57,745 bases of DNA from an uncultured Prevotellaceae bacterium (GTDB lineage Bacteria > Bacteroidota > Bacteroidia > Bacteroidales > Bacteroidaceae): assembly GCA_902782305.1 (NCBI GenBank), contig CACZMV010000015.1, forward strand, positions 1-57,745. The letters run 5' to 3'. The notes beneath the pieces were generated by a model. The model saw only the letters and a list, made by a program, of their open reading frames with translations. It was not told the origin of the DNA and searched no databases. The position numbers and the translations under genes are program-made. Below, piece after piece: positions 16,187-26,050 of this stretch. How positions within the stretch are numbered: the first letter of the stretch is position 1; every line of letters begins with the position of its first letter.

Positions 16187-16206
16187 TCGATAGTATCTCA
16201 AAAAGA

Positions 16207-18150
16207 TTAGAACTCCTTAGTCATCTCAGCAACCTCGGCATTGATGTGGTCGATGAACTGCTGGATAGACATAACGGTCTGCTCGCCACCGCCCTGAGGA
16301 CGAACGGCAACAGTTCCGTCGGCTGCCTCCTTCTCGCCGACAATGACCATATAAGGAATGCGCTTCAACTCGTTGTCGCGAATCTTACGGCTCAGTTTCT
16401 CATTGCGCAGGTCGATGGTAGGACGTACGCCACCAGCTTCAAATTTCTTAGCAACCTCCTTGGCATAGTCGTTATACTTCTCAGACAGAGGCAGGATAGC
16501 CACCTGCTCAGGCGTGAGCCAGAGGGGGAAGTGACCAGAGGTGTGCTCGATGAGTACAGCGGTGAAGCGCTCGAGAGAGCCGAAGGGAGCGCGGTGAATC
16601 ATGACAGGGGTCTTCTTCTGGTTGTCCTCATCGGTATATTCCAACTGGAAGCGCTTAGGCAAGTTGTAGTCAACCTGAATAGTACCAAGCTGCCAACGAC
16701 GACCAATGGCGTCCTTAATCATGAAGTCGAGCTTAGGACCATAGAATGCAGCCTCACCGTATTCTACCTTAGCGTGCAAGCCCTTCTCCTCGCAAGCCTC
16801 CTGGATAGCGCGCTCGGCCAGTGCCCAGTCCTCGTCGGTACCTACGTACTTCTCGTGGTCGTTGGGGTCGCGGAGGGAAATCTGAGCCTCGAACTCGAAA
16901 CCGAAAGCCTTGAGCACGATATTAATGATATCCATCACATTGAGGAACTCCTGCTTTACCTGGTCTGGACGACAGAAGAGGTGAGCATCGTCCTGCGTGA
17001 ACGAACGCACACGAGTCAAGCCGTGAAGCTCGCCACTCTGCTCGTAACGATAGACGGTACCAAACTCAGCAATGCGCAGAGGCAGGTCGCGGTATGAACG
17101 TGGCTTCCAAGCGAAAATTTCGCAGTGGTGAGGACAGTTCATAGGCTTCAGCATGTACTCCTCATCCTCCTCAGGCGTATGGATAGGTTGGAAGGAATCC
17201 TTGCCATAATGAGCATAGTGGCCAGAGGTAACGTAGAGGTTCTTTGAGCCAATGTGCGGAGTAATAACCTCCTGATATCCAAAACGTTTCTGAACCTTAC
17301 GCAAGTGGTCCTGTAAGCGAATGCGAAGGTCAGTGCCCTTGGGCAACCAGATGGGCAAACCCTTACCAACCTTGTCGGAGAACATGAACAATTCCATCTC
17401 CTTACCAATCTTACGATGGTCGCGCTTCTTGGCTTCCTCGAGCATCACAAGATAATCATCGAGCATCTTCTTCTTGGGGAAAGAGATACCATAGAGGCGC
17501 TGCATCTGCTCGCGATTAGCGTCACCACGCCAGAAAGCACCAGCAACGCTCGTAAGCTTAATGGCCTTGATTTCGCCCGTATCTACAAGGTGCGGACCAC
17601 GACAGAGGTCAGTGAAATTGCCTTGCGTATAAGTGGTGATAGAACCATCTTCCAAATCCTGCTCAATGTGCTCGCATTTGTAGGTCTGGCCATCGGCAGC
17701 AAACTCCTTAAGAGCATCGGCCTTGGCAACCTCCTTGCGAACAACGGGCTCTTTCTTGGAAGCCAGTTCCTTCATCTTAGCTTCAATCGTGGGGAAATCG
17801 CTCTCCTTTATGCTCTCGCCATTGGGCAACAGCACATCGTAGAAGAAGCCATTCTCGACAGCAGGTCCGAAACCAAACTGGATGCCAGGGTACAATTCCT
17901 GCAAAGCCTCAGCCAAAAGGTGCGCAGAGGTGTGCCAGAAGGTGTGCTTACCTTGCTCGTCATCGAACTTATAGAGCTCAATCGTTGCGTCCTCATTAAT
18001 AGGACGGTTCAGCTCTACGGTCTCACCATTTACTCCACAGCTTACAACACTGCGTGCGAGAGCGGGTGAGATACTCTCGGCAATCTGAAAACCAGTAACG
18101 CCCTGCTCATACGAGCGAACAGATCCGTCTGGGAAAGTAATGTTGATCAT
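16207..18150 (-). CDS. thrS: threonine--tRNA ligase
   Basis: 647 residues, full length. An N-terminal TGS domain ([17 protein letters not shown]) is followed by the editing domain with [11 protein letters not shown]. The class II catalytic core has the zinc ligands Cys in [10 protein letters not shown], His in [10 protein letters not shown] and His in [11 protein letters not shown]. The C-terminal anticodon-binding domain ends near [12 protein letters not shown]. It charges tRNA-Thr. It is the second gene after the MBL-fold hydrolase (30 bp gap) and has its own terminator. infC does not follow, unlike in many bacteria. Confidence 0.96.
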   Translation of the reverse strand: MINITFPDGSVRSYEQGVTGFQIAESISPALARSVVSCGVNGETVELNRPINEDATIELYKFDDEQGKHTFWHTSAHLLAEALQELYPGIQFGFGPAVENGFFYDVLLPNGESIKESDFPTIEAKMKELASKKEPVVRKEVAKADALKEFAADGQTYKCEHIEQDLEDGSITTYTQGNFTDLCRGPHLVDTGEIKAIKLTSVAGAFWRGDANREQMQRLYGISFPKKKMLDDYLVMLEEAKKRDHRKIGKEMELFMFSDKVGKGLPIWLPKGTDLRIRLQDHLRKVQKRFGYQEVITPHIGSKNLYVTSGHYAHYGKDSFQPIHTPEEDEEYMLKPMNCPHHCEIFAWKPRSYRDLPLRIAEFGTVYRYEQSGELHGLTRVRSFTQDDAHLFCRPDQVKQEFLNVMDIINIVLKAFGFEFEAQISLRDPNDHEKYVGTDEDWALAERAIQEACEEKGLHAKVEYGEAAFYGPKLDFMIKDAIGRRWQLGTIQVDYNLPKRFQLEYTDEDNQKKTPVMIHRAPFGSLERFTAVLIEHTSGHFPLWLTPEQVAILPLSEKYNDYAKEVAKKFEAGGVRPTIDLRNEKLSRKIRDNELKRIPYMVIVGEKEAADGTVAVRPQGGGEQTVMSIQQFIDHINAEVAEMTKEF

Positions 18151-18180
18151 ATTTACAATATATGTTAAAGAATAAATATT

Positions 18181-18984
18181 TCACTTTAAGTCATAAGGTC
18201 CTGTAGGCGTAGTGCGCTTGAGCACTTCCAGTTGGAAATCAACACCTGCCACGATGCCATAGCCACGAAGCACGCTCTCAACGGTCTTACGCGCCAGCTC
18301 AGGATGGTTATTCTCCTCGCTGAGATGACAAAGCCATACATGGCGCAACTGCTCGGTCATATTCTCGGCAATGGCTATACCACAATCGCGATTGCAGAGA
18401 TGGCCCGTCTGAGAGAGAATGCGCTCTTTGAGAAACTGAGGATAAGGACCGTTCTGCACCATCTCTATGTCGTGGTTGGCCTCGATGACCAGATAGTTGG
18501 CACGGGCAATATAGGTCTTCATCTCGTCTGTAACTACGCCTACATCAGTCATTACACAGAAGACAACGCCCTCAGCCTCAACGAGATAGCCTACATTATC
18601 GGAACTATCGTGAGGAACAGCAAAGGGAGTTACCATAAAATCGCCAATCTGACGGGTTACGCCCTTCTCCAGATAGCAAGTGAGCTCAGGAGCAATCTTC
18701 TTGGTGACACAATAGTTACGATTAATGCCCTCATGCACTTCCTTGGTGGCATAGACCGGCACTGAATAGTCGTGGCTGAAAGAGCCTACCGACTTGATAT
18801 GGTCAGCATGGTCGTGGGTAATGAGCACATGATGAACCTGCGAAAGACTACATCCATAGTCCTTGCAGCTTTTCTTCAGGCCTCTCAAACCTACTCCTAT
18901 GTCGATTAGCAGGACGTCTGTGGGGGTTGCCAGATAGTAGCAATTACCACTGCTTCCACTGCCAAAAGATATAAACTTTAGCAT
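18181..18984 (-). CDS. MBL-fold metallohydrolase, YycJ/WalJ-like
   Basis: 267 residues. It starts LKFISFGSGSSGNCYYL as in YycJ/WalJ proteins and has the zinc motif THDHADH, then a His in TPFAVPHDSSDNVGY and an Asp in MTDVGVV. Members are thought to act as 5' exonucleases in DNA repair. A minus-strand TAATTTTG box lies at 19004-19011, 20 bp before the start. It is followed by thrS after 30 bp and is probably co-transcribed with it. Confidence 0.85.
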   Translation of the reverse strand: MLKFISFGSGSSGNCYYLATPTDVLLIDIGVGLRGLKKSCKDYGCSLSQVHHVLITHDHADHIKSVGSFSHDYSVPVYATKEVHEGINRNYCVTKKIAPELTCYLEKGVTRQIGDFMVTPFAVPHDSSDNVGYLVEAEGVVFCVMTDVGVVTDEMKTYIARANYLVIEANHDIEMVQNGPYPQFLKERILSQTGHLCNRDCGIAIAENMTEQLRHVWLCHLSEENNHPELARKTVESVLRGYGIVAGVDFQLEVLKRTTPTGPYDLK

Positions 18985-19034
18985 GATTCTTTCAAATTTT
19001 GTGCAAAATTAATAAAAAAGTGTCGGTTTTTCCT

Positions 19035-19042
19035 TATCTTTG
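19035..19042 (+). promoter_or_regulatory. -7 box (TATCTTTG) of the small lipoprotein gene
   Basis: TATCTTTG lies 26 bp before ATG 19069. It is divergent from the MBL-hydrolase promoter (minus-strand TAATTTTG, 19004-19011). Confidence 0.6.
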
Positions 19043-19068
19043 CAGAGATTTTTTACTTATTTAATGGT

Positions 19069-19515
19069 ATGAAAGTGTTTTTTCTCTTTTGCACGGCATT
19101 TTTAATGACTGGCTGCAGTCTCGTATTGACGGACGACAACGAAGCGATGGACGTCGCTGCACGATGGGCAGAGGCTTACTTCAACTATGATTTCCACGAG
19201 GCGGAGCAGTATGTTACCCCAGAAAGTGGACGATGGCTGAGGTTTGCTGCCTCGAACACAACGGAGCACGACCTGCAATTAGTGCAAGAGGATGGAGAAG
19301 CCATCGTTGATGTAGATGATTTCTTCACAGAAGCCAACGACACGCTGAGAATTGTACAATTGAGAGTCAGAAACTTTGTGAGCGCCACCCTACCCGCTGA
19401 TTCAGCACATCGAGTGGAGGAGGCAATGTTTAACATCACGACCGTACTGCGAGACGGAAAGTGGAAGGTTAGAATGGAAGGCCTACCGCAAAGTGAAAAG
19501 CAAAGTCGCGACTGA
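19069..19515 (+). CDS. small lipoprotein of unknown function (DUF4878-like)
   Basis: 148 residues. The signal peptide ends FLMTGC with the lipidated Cys near residue 16. The mature part (MDVAARWAEAYFNYDFHEAE, then a beta-rich C-terminal half ending GKWKVRMEG) resembles the alpha+beta NTF2-like fold of DUF4878 lipoproteins. That is a fold-level impression, not a firm family call. Its last 47 bp overlap the convergent tamL-like gene, the longest convergent overlap in the window. Confidence 0.6.
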   Translation: MKVFFLFCTAFLMTGCSLVLTDDNEAMDVAARWAEAYFNYDFHEAEQYVTPESGRWLRFAASNTTEHDLQLVQEDGEAIVDVDDFFTEANDTLRIVQLRVRNFVSATLPADSAHRVEEAMFNITTVLRDGKWKVRMEGLPQSEKQSRD

Positions 19516-21679
19516 GACGAGGGTGCAAAATAGGGAAATGATCCTTCTCATCCTCATAGGCTGGATTGACAGCTTTCATACCCATGTCGAAACGTACGAC
19601 AAAATAGTCGAAATTGAGGCGAAGACCCAATCCGTAGCTAACAGCAATCTGCTGCCAAAACTCTGATAACTTGAACTGACCTCCCGGCTGGTCTTCGTAA
19701 TCACGAAGTGTCCAGATGTTACCAGCGTCGATAAACAGAGCGCCACCAAACTTCCAAAACAGGCTGGCGCGATACTCTAAGTTGAGGTCGAGCTTCATAT
19801 CGCCCGTCTGATTGATAAAGTCGATACGCCCGTCTCTACCAATAAACTTACCAGGACCCAGACTGCGCACGCTCCATCCACGCACGCTGTTGGCGCCACC
19901 AGAGAAGAAGCGTTTCTCGAAAGGCAGAATGGTGCTATTTCCATAAGGATAGGCAATGCCAAAGCCAAAGTGGAAGACAAGTTGGTTGTGGTAGTCGAAC
20001 ACGAAGTTACGTGTGTAGTCAAAAATACCACGGAGATACTGTGCATAGGCGATATCGAGGAAGGTATACTGTTCCTCGCTGTTCTTGTGGAAATGGAACA
20101 TATGAGACACCAGATTGAGCAAATTACCTGCCGATTCGGCACTCACCTTAATGGCATAGCGTCCATTATTATAGGTATAGCCAAATCCCAACTTCATGAT
20201 AAACAGATTCTCGTAGTTATAACGCAGGATGGAGTTGCGCGAATCAGTATTGTCGAGATATTCCGCCTTGAACGTATCACTGATCCAAGGCATGGAGATA
20301 TAGTTCAAGTCGAGCAAGTCAACTTGATAGCGGTCGTGGTGGTTCTGGTCGTTCCATTTATAACGCCAAGCGACGGAGAACACCCTGCGCATGAACTCAG
20401 GACGGTTCTGCAGGTCGTAAAGGAGTGACACCTCGGAAGAGGCATTGACGCGTCGACGGAAGCTGGTGGATAACAATGGGGCTATGAAGCGTGGGAAAGA
20501 CAGGCTGGTTTCCACGCTGTATTCCTGGAAATTGGTATTACTATAGCCCTCCAAGCCTCGAATGGCCTCATAGGCCCCACGAAGCACAACGCTCAGATTC
20601 TCAGACCCATGAAATATATTACGATTCTGATAAGTCAGCGAAACAGCTGCTCCCAAGTCGCCAGATGTATTGGTTCCCTCTGGTTGAAAAGAGATGGTAG
20701 AAGGCTTGTTGGTACTGACTAGGATATCGCAGTCTAAAACGGGTTCGAATTCACGCTCATGGAAAGAGATATTGGTATAGCGCACAGCTCCCAATCGGCC
20801 GAAGTGATTATAGGTGGTCTGCAAATCGTTGGACGCATAAAGCGCACCACTTTCCAAGAAAGTATTGCTCTCCAACACAGACTGGCGCAGGGGAATGACA
20901 GAGTCATTGGGATTGCCGCTACGGAAGTTGACATCGCCAATGGTATATACCTGATGAGGCAGATTAGTTTCTTCGCCACTACGATACTTGTCTAACACAA
21001 GCGTGAGGTTGATGAGAGGACTACCTGGAACTGAATCGGCTCTATAGCTGATGAAATCCTTATTGAAACGATAATAGCCTCGATTGGTGAGATACTTACT
21101 GATGCGCGAGCGCTCATTGTCGAGATTGGCCACATTGAACATCATGCCCGACTTTAATCCACGACGAGTACTATCAGCCAAATTAAGTACAACAGCAATG
21201 GCAGAATCGCGGATGTCGTAATCGACCTTATTAATAAAATAGGGCTGACGGGGATGCAGCAGATACGTGGTAACCAGCTTCTTACCTTTAATCTTGTTAT
21301 ACACATCAACTGAAGCACGCAGATAGCCCATGTTCTGAAGCTGAGTCTGAAGAATATCCATTGACGCTCGAGTGCTAACAGAATCATAGAGTTGAGGGGG
21401 CTCGCCTATGGAGCGAAGGAAACGGTTGAACCACTTGGTGGTATCACGACCAGAAAGAGAATAAGTGGCCAAAGGCAACTTGGCAGCAGAGAACCATCGC
21501 GAATTACCACGCTGACGAACTAATTGACGCATCTCGCTAGGATTGACACCTAAGGCGTTTGTGTCGCTCTTCACCTCTACTTTATCCAATAGGTATTCGC
21601 CGTCAGGGACAAATTTTGTCACTGAACAGGAAGCCAGCAAGGCAGTAAGAAGCAGAAATATGAAGATGCGAATGCGCAT
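19469..21679 (-). CDS. tamL: TamL-type Omp85 outer-membrane lipoprotein
   Basis: 736 residues. The signal peptide ends LLASC, with the lipidated Cys near residue 18, which marks the Bacteroidetes TamL branch rather than BamA. POTRA-like segments follow (VPDGEYLLDKVEV; YFINKVDYDIRDS; HQVYTIGDVNFRS). The C-terminal half is the 16-strand barrel with FSGGANSVRGWSVRSLGPGK, the conserved Omp85 loop-6 region, and a final F-rich strand. TamL with TamB is thought to help insert envelope proteins. A minus-strand TACCTTTG box lies at 21698-21705. No tamB is adjacent. Confidence 0.85.
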   Translation of the reverse strand: MRIRIFIFLLLTALLASCSVTKFVPDGEYLLDKVEVKSDTNALGVNPSEMRQLVRQRGNSRWFSAAKLPLATYSLSGRDTTKWFNRFLRSIGEPPQLYDSVSTRASMDILQTQLQNMGYLRASVDVYNKIKGKKLVTTYLLHPRQPYFINKVDYDIRDSAIAVVLNLADSTRRGLKSGMMFNVANLDNERSRISKYLTNRGYYRFNKDFISYRADSVPGSPLINLTLVLDKYRSGEETNLPHQVYTIGDVNFRSGNPNDSVIPLRQSVLESNTFLESGALYASNDLQTTYNHFGRLGAVRYTNISFHEREFEPVLDCDILVSTNKPSTISFQPEGTNTSGDLGAAVSLTYQNRNIFHGSENLSVVLRGAYEAIRGLEGYSNTNFQEYSVETSLSFPRFIAPLLSTSFRRRVNASSEVSLLYDLQNRPEFMRRVFSVAWRYKWNDQNHHDRYQVDLLDLNYISMPWISDTFKAEYLDNTDSRNSILRYNYENLFIMKLGFGYTYNNGRYAIKVSAESAGNLLNLVSHMFHFHKNSEEQYTFLDIAYAQYLRGIFDYTRNFVFDYHNQLVFHFGFGIAYPYGNSTILPFEKRFFSGGANSVRGWSVRSLGPGKFIGRDGRIDFINQTGDMKLDLNLEYRASLFWKFGGALFIDAGNIWTLRDYEDQPGGQFKLSEFWQQIAVSYGLGLRLNFDYFVVRFDMGMKAVNPAYEDEKDHFPILHPRLSRDFAFHFAVGLPF

Positions 21680-21728
21680 GATTTGCTAAATTTTCGGCAA
21701 AGGTACAAAAATTATTCATATTTATTAT

Positions 21729-21736
21729 TATCTTTG
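21729..21736 (+). promoter_or_regulatory. -7 box (TATCTTTG) of the SpoU methyltransferase gene
   Basis: TATCTTTG lies 19 bp before ATG 21756, divergent from the tamL box at 21698-21705 (minus). Confidence 0.65.
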
Positions 21737-21755
21737 CAAGCAAAAATAAAAGATT

Positions 21756-22472
21756 ATGCTTAGCAAGAACCAAATAAAGTTTGTACGCTCGCTGGAATTG
21801 AAGAAGAACAGAAAGCGTGAACACCTGTTTGTGGCAGAGGGTCCCAAGGTGGTAGGCGACCTACTGAAAGCAGGATTTCGCCCACACTCTATTTTCTCAA
21901 CAAGCCCCCGACAAGACGGACAACTCGTGACAGAGGAAGAACTCCAGCGCATCAGTTTCCTGCAACACCCACAAGAGGTCTTGGCTGTGTTTGAGATTCC
22001 AGATTCTGAGCATCGTCCTATCAACCCCAATGGTCTATCGCTAGCTCTCGATGGAATTCAAGACCCAGGCAATTTAGGCACCATCATCCGAATAGCCGAC
22101 TGGTTCGGCATTGATGCCATCTATTGTTCACAAGAAACCGCTGATGTGTATAACCCAAAGGTTGTTCAGGCAACGATGGGCAGCATAGCACATGTTCCCA
22201 TCACGTATTGCAATCTGGTGGAATTACTCAGCAAAGTGGAGTGCCCCATTTACGGAACACTGTTAGACGGAGAGGACATTTACCAGAAAGAACTGCAGAA
22301 AAATGGCATCATCGTGATGGGTAATGAGGGGAACGGGATCTCCCAAGAAGTACGCTCAATGATTACTCATAGGCTACTAATTCCAAACTTTAGCAATTCA
22401 AAGGAAACTGCTGAGAGTCTGAATGTTGCAATAGCTACAGCTATAACTTGTTCTGAGTTTAAAAGAAGGTAA
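21756..22472 (+). CDS. RNA 2'-O-methyltransferase, SpoU/TrmH family
   Basis: 238 residues. An N-terminal substrate-binding segment (FVRSLELKKNRKREHLFVAE) precedes the SPOUT knot domain with the three motifs: DGIQDPGNLGTIIRIADW, VMGNEGNGIS and LNVAIATAI. It methylates a ribose in rRNA or tRNA; the position cannot be read. The placement opposite tamL is one I associate with Bacteroidales. It converges on maf with a 13-bp gap. Confidence 0.88.
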   Translation: MLSKNQIKFVRSLELKKNRKREHLFVAEGPKVVGDLLKAGFRPHSIFSTSPRQDGQLVTEEELQRISFLQHPQEVLAVFEIPDSEHRPINPNGLSLALDGIQDPGNLGTIIRIADWFGIDAIYCSQETADVYNPKVVQATMGSIAHVPITYCNLVELLSKVECPIYGTLLDGEDIYQKELQKNGIIVMGNEGNGISQEVRSMITHRLLIPNFSNSKETAESLNVAIATAITCSEFKRR

Positions 22473-22485
22473 AATCGGACTTCAA

Positions 22486-23058
22486 TCAGAACTTTCGTAG
22501 GGCTTCATAGATGCGCTGAACAGGAAGTCCCATGACATTGAAATAGCTACCCTGAAGCCCCGTCACACCAATGTGACCAATCCACTCCTGAATGCCATAA
22601 GCACCAGCCTTATCGAAGGGTTTATAGTGTTGAACGTAATAGTCAATCTCCTCATCAGAAAGTGCCTTGAAGGTCACATCCGTCTCAACGGAAAAACTCT
22701 GCTGACGAGTGGTTGTAGTCAACGTAACACCCGTAATAACTTGATGGGTTTGTCCACTCAACTCATGTAACATACGTGAAGCATCAGTTTCATCGTGAGG
22801 CTTACCCATTACCTCATCGCCTAACACCACAATGGTATCAGCCGTGATAATCAGTTCGTCATCAGCCATCTGTTGCTGATAGACAGATGCTTTCTTACGA
22901 GAAATATATTCCGCAATATTCTTGGTGGGAAGATCCGCAGGATAACTCTCATCAATATCCTGAATGACACGAACCTTGAAATCAACATCAATTCCTGCCA
23001 GCAATTCTTTTCTGCGTGGCGAATTGGAAGCTAAGATAACCTTATATGAAGTAATCAT
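22486..23058 (-). CDS. maf: Maf family nucleotide pyrophosphatase
   Basis: 190 residues. It begins YKVILASNSPRRKELLAG, the Maf signature, and has ITADTIVVLGDEVMGKP and the C-terminal GAYGIQEWIG and GSYFNVMGLPV. Maf proteins hydrolyse non-canonical or dTTP/UTP nucleotides. ATG 23058 is preferred to ATG 23085 because homologous proteins start near the ILASNSPRR motif and AAAGAAAG precedes it. It is the last gene of the nitroreductase-DUF2520-KdsC-like-Maf series. Confidence 0.9.
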   Translation of the reverse strand: MITSYKVILASNSPRRKELLAGIDVDFKVRVIQDIDESYPADLPTKNIAEYISRKKASVYQQQMADDELIITADTIVVLGDEVMGKPHDETDASRMLHELSGQTHQVITGVTLTTTTRQQSFSVETDVTFKALSDEEIDYYVQHYKPFDKAGAYGIQEWIGHIGVTGLQGSYFNVMGLPVQRIYEALRKF

Positions 23059-23110
23059 AAATCTTTCTTTTATGAAAGCGAGCAAAGCTCGAGTTCTAAA
23101 TTCCTAATTA

Positions 23111-23629
23111 TTACCAGCCAAATGCCCTCTCATCACTCAACCATTTATCCTGGGCCTTAAGGGTTTGTTCTATCACATCGCGCCCACAACCATAACCACC
23201 CTTCTGTTGACTGACATAACAACTGATGGCCTTGACTTCAGAACAGGCATCAGCAGGACATACAGGACAACCTACACGACGCATAACTTCCAAATCAGGA
23301 ATATCATCGCCCATAAACATCACCTCGTCGTCTTTCAATCCATATTTTTCCAAGAACTGCTCATATACTTGAATCTTCACAGCTGCGCCCAAGAAGATGT
23401 CCTGCATGCCCAAGCCTTCGTAACGGTGGCGCACAGCCTCTATCTTACAGCCAGAAAGAATGGCGATGCGCAATCCCATCTTCATAGCCAACTGGATAGC
23501 ATATCCATCCTTGATGTTTACAGTACGTAGAGGGGTACCATCCACGCCTAAAGAAATCGTTTCAGCTGAGAGAACTCCATCAAGGTCGAAGATGACGGCT
23601 CGTATCTTGGTCAAATCGTAGTTGATCAT
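23111..23629 (-). CDS. HAD-IIIA phosphatase, KdsC-like (KDO-8-phosphate phosphatase)
   Basis: 172 residues. HAD motif I is FDLDGVLS; motif II SGC follows RIAILSG; motif III/IV is the VMFMGDDIPD segment. Length and the absence of a cap domain fit KdsC, which dephosphorylates KDO-8-phosphate on the way to LPS. Its start overlaps the DUF2520 gene stop by 4 bp. KdsC is the likely but not the only reading of this small HAD family. Confidence 0.8.
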   Translation of the reverse strand: MINYDLTKIRAVIFDLDGVLSAETISLGVDGTPLRTVNIKDGYAIQLAMKMGLRIAILSGCKIEAVRHRYEGLGMQDIFLGAAVKIQVYEQFLEKYGLKDDEVMFMGDDIPDLEVMRRVGCPVCPADACSEVKAISCYVSQQKGGYGCGRDVIEQTLKAQDKWLSDERAFGW

Positions 23630-24402
23630 TGCTTTTTCGCTTTTCGGTGAATATTGAGTGACAATAGGTTATAGATTTCCTGCAAAGCGGGAGAATCGCT
23701 GAGCAAAGAGGATTGCATACGGATGACATTCTCGTCGTAGCGGACAGCAGGTCCCGTCTGTGCATCAAGCGGATGGAGCTCATGAACCTTGCGAGCTGTC
23801 TCATCGATCAAAGGAAGCATGACATCGAAAGGAATGCCATGTTTTTCCAACAATTCGGCAGAGAGTGCGTAGCAGTGGTTAGCGAAATTGCAGGCAAAAA
23901 CGGCTGAAAGATGCAGGAACTTCCGATCTTCTGAAGAAAGGACATACACATGACGGGAAATACTCTCTGCCAACGTGCGAGCTAGGGAAAGCGTAGCATC
24001 ATCGGAAGCCTCAAGAAAGACTGGAATAGGAGAAAAATCAACCTGTCGTTCTTTCGAGAAGGTCTGCATGGGATAGAACACACCATAATGCATGGACAGC
24101 CCCTCAAAGACGCTTAAAGGCATAGAACCTGCAGTATGGAAAAACACTTGCTGTTCCCTACCCTTTGCTAACTGCTTTGCAACATTGGGAAGCGCAGCAT
24201 CTTTCACTGCGACGATAAAAGCATCAGCCTCCAAAGGAAGATCGGTAATCTTATCAGTGGCCAAGCCACCGACGACAGAACAAAGCGTATCCGCATTTGC
24301 CTTCGTATGGCTATAGACCGCTACAATATCATGGTCTGCCAGACGAAGTGCTTGTCCAAGATTGGTGGCCAAGCGACCAGCTCCTACTAATACTATGCGC
24401 AT
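23626..24402 (-). CDS. Rossmann-like and DUF2520 domain protein
   Basis: 258 residues. The N-terminus has the NAD(P) motif VLVGAGRLATNLGQAL. The middle contains VFFHTAGSMPLSVFEG and the C-terminal half (VFACNFANHCYALSAELL) is the helical DUF2520 domain. The fold resembles ketopantoate reductase or pyrroline-5-carboxylate reductase, but no substrate is established. It overlaps nitroreductase by 1 bp (TGATG) and the KdsC-like gene by 4 bp, so the operon is tightly coupled. Confidence 0.85.
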   Translation of the reverse strand: MRIVLVGAGRLATNLGQALRLADHDIVAVYSHTKANADTLCSVVGGLATDKITDLPLEADAFIVAVKDAALPNVAKQLAKGREQQVFFHTAGSMPLSVFEGLSMHYGVFYPMQTFSKERQVDFSPIPVFLEASDDATLSLARTLAESISRHVYVLSSEDRKFLHLSAVFACNFANHCYALSAELLEKHGIPFDVMLPLIDETARKVHELHPLDAQTGPAVRYDENVIRMQSSLLSDSPALQEIYNLLSLNIHRKAKKQ

Positions 24403-24926
24403 CAGAATTTATTCAAATGGACGTTTTCCCACTTCAACTTATCTTCATTCTGGGGCTTGCGCTCATCAGCCTTATGACCAATGGCAAGAATGCAAAGACA
24501 AGACATATTCTCTGGAATATCCAAAACTCCTTGAATAACGGTATCTGCACTAGTCCCATCAGAAAGTCCACGACCACGCATCTGAATCCAGCATGAGCCA
24601 AGTCCAAGTGCCTCAGCTTGATATTGCATAGAGATGGCAGCAATGGAGCTATCCTCCACCCAGCAGTCGTTCTGCATAGGATCACCCAAAACAACAATGG
24701 CAAGAGGAGCTCCTTTCAGGAACTGACCTCCCATATCCTTTGCATCAGAAAGTTTCTCGAGATCAACTTTATCATCTACTACGACAAATTGCCATGCACG
24801 TTGTCCTTTTGAGGTTGGAGCCATCAAACCTGCACGCAGTATCATTTTCACATCGTCAGCATCAATTTCTTCATCAGTAAACTTACGATGAGAGCGACGC
24901 AACTGTACTAAATCCTTAAAATCCAT
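24402..24926 (-). CDS. nitroreductase family protein
   Basis: 174 residues, a short member. FMN-binding features are visible: LRRSHRKFTDEEI near the N-terminus, LMAPTSKGQRAWQF, and the C-terminal LGLGSCWIQ and LCILAIGHKADERK. It is the first gene of the four-gene minus-strand operon. A minus-strand TATCTTTG box lies at 24952-24959. The reaction is an NAD(P)H-dependent reduction of an unidentified substrate. Confidence 0.85.
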   Translation of the reverse strand: MDFKDLVQLRRSHRKFTDEEIDADDVKMILRAGLMAPTSKGQRAWQFVVVDDKVDLEKLSDAKDMGGQFLKGAPLAIVVLGDPMQNDCWVEDSSIAAISMQYQAEALGLGSCWIQMRGRGLSDGTSADTVIQGVLDIPENMSCLCILAIGHKADERKPQNEDKLKWENVHLNKF

Positions 24927-25001
24927 ATCTCAACTCGTAAAAATTTCGATGCAAAGATACAAAAAAATAGCTAATAGCATCTACCAAACGGAAATATTTT
25001 A

Positions 25002-25009
25002 TATCTTTG
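25002..25009 (+). promoter_or_regulatory. -7 box (TATCTTTG) of the GNAT/FemAB-like gene, 5 bp before the ATG
   Basis: TATCTTTG ends 5 bp before ATG 25015, again placing the likely transcription start at the start codon. No TTTG is seen at the -33 position. Confidence 0.6.
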
Positions 25010-25014
25010 CATCG

Positions 25015-25977
25015 ATGAAAGCCTTCGTTTACGAACACACTACAGCATTGCCTACACTAAAATCAGGCAGTTTTTTCCATAGTCCAGAACTAATGGAACT
25101 GTATGAATATACGCCTCGACATAAGCCATACATGGCTGTTGTGGTGGATGACGAAGAACACGAAGTGGCTCATCTACTAGCCGTTGCACGCTATAAAAGG
25201 GCTATATTTCCACCTTATTTATATACACACGTCAGGATTATTGGCGAGGGTATATATCAACAAGAACCCAACGAGCAAGTGTTTGGTTTGATGGTCAGTG
25301 CATTGAAGGAGAGGTTGCAGAATAAGGTGTTATATATGGAATTCAGTAATCTATCGCAAAAAATGTTTGGCTATGAAGCACTACGCAGTGAAGACTTTTT
25401 CCCTGTCAGATGGATGAGTGTACATAATTCATTGCATTCGAAAACACCAGAAGAGCGGATATCCGCTAAACAGTTGACACGCATAGAGAACGCGCAACAA
25501 CGTGGAGCAATCACTAAGACGGTTGAGACTGAGGAGGAATTCAAGGCTTTCTCGAAACTGATGAGACGACACAATTGGCTAAAACCAAGAAGATACATTC
25601 CTGACGACTTCTTCTTCCGCAGTATGATGGAGAAAGGGAATTGCAAGATATTCATCACCAAATACCACGAAAAAGTTATCGGAAGTACTGTATGTGTCTA
25701 TTCAGGTAAAGATGCTTATCTATGGTTTTCTGCTGCAAGAAGAAAAAGTTATGTAGCCTTACATCCGAACGCCGTAACATTCTGGGAAAGCATCAGAGAT
25801 GCTCACAAAATGGGATGTCGGCATATTCGTTTTCTGGATGTAGGACTTCCCTTCCGCAAAAATCCCTATAGAGACTTCATTCTCCGTTTTGGAGGTAAGG
25901 AGGTGAGCACATATCGGTGGTTCCGAATTAGCATAAGATGGATCAACGCTTTGGCTTCTTGGCTTTGGAGGGAATGA
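25015..25977 (+). CDS. GNAT/FemAB-like acyltransferase
   Basis: 320 residues, no signal peptide. The C-terminal half (KIFITKYHEKVIGSTVCVYS, then DAYLWFSAARRKSYVALHPN) has the strand-helix pattern of FemAB-like or GNAT acyltransferases, with an F-W-E-S-I-R helix after it. Such proteins attach acyl or aminoacyl groups to cell-wall precursors, polysaccharides or proteins. The in-frame ATG at 24949 lies upstream of the promoter, so 25015 is chosen. It is divergent from the nitroreductase operon. Confidence 0.65.
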   Translation: MKAFVYEHTTALPTLKSGSFFHSPELMELYEYTPRHKPYMAVVVDDEEHEVAHLLAVARYKRAIFPPYLYTHVRIIGEGIYQQEPNEQVFGLMVSALKERLQNKVLYMEFSNLSQKMFGYEALRSEDFFPVRWMSVHNSLHSKTPEERISAKQLTRIENAQQRGAITKTVETEEEFKAFSKLMRRHNWLKPRRYIPDDFFFRSMMEKGNCKIFITKYHEKVIGSTVCVYSGKDAYLWFSAARRKSYVALHPNAVTFWESIRDAHKMGCRHIRFLDVGLPFRKNPYRDFILRFGGKEVSTYRWFRISIRWINALASWLWRE

Positions 25978-26050
25978 AGAAGTGCAAGTGAAAAGTAAAG
26001 AGTGAGCATTGTGCACAATAAAACGGGCTTTCCTGCGTTTATTGTTTACA

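Noticed and set aside
26009-26050. Longer N-terminus of the TonB receptor from ATG 26009
   Set aside because: It would place 14 residues ahead of a standard signal peptide; ATG 26051 starts the signal peptide directly.
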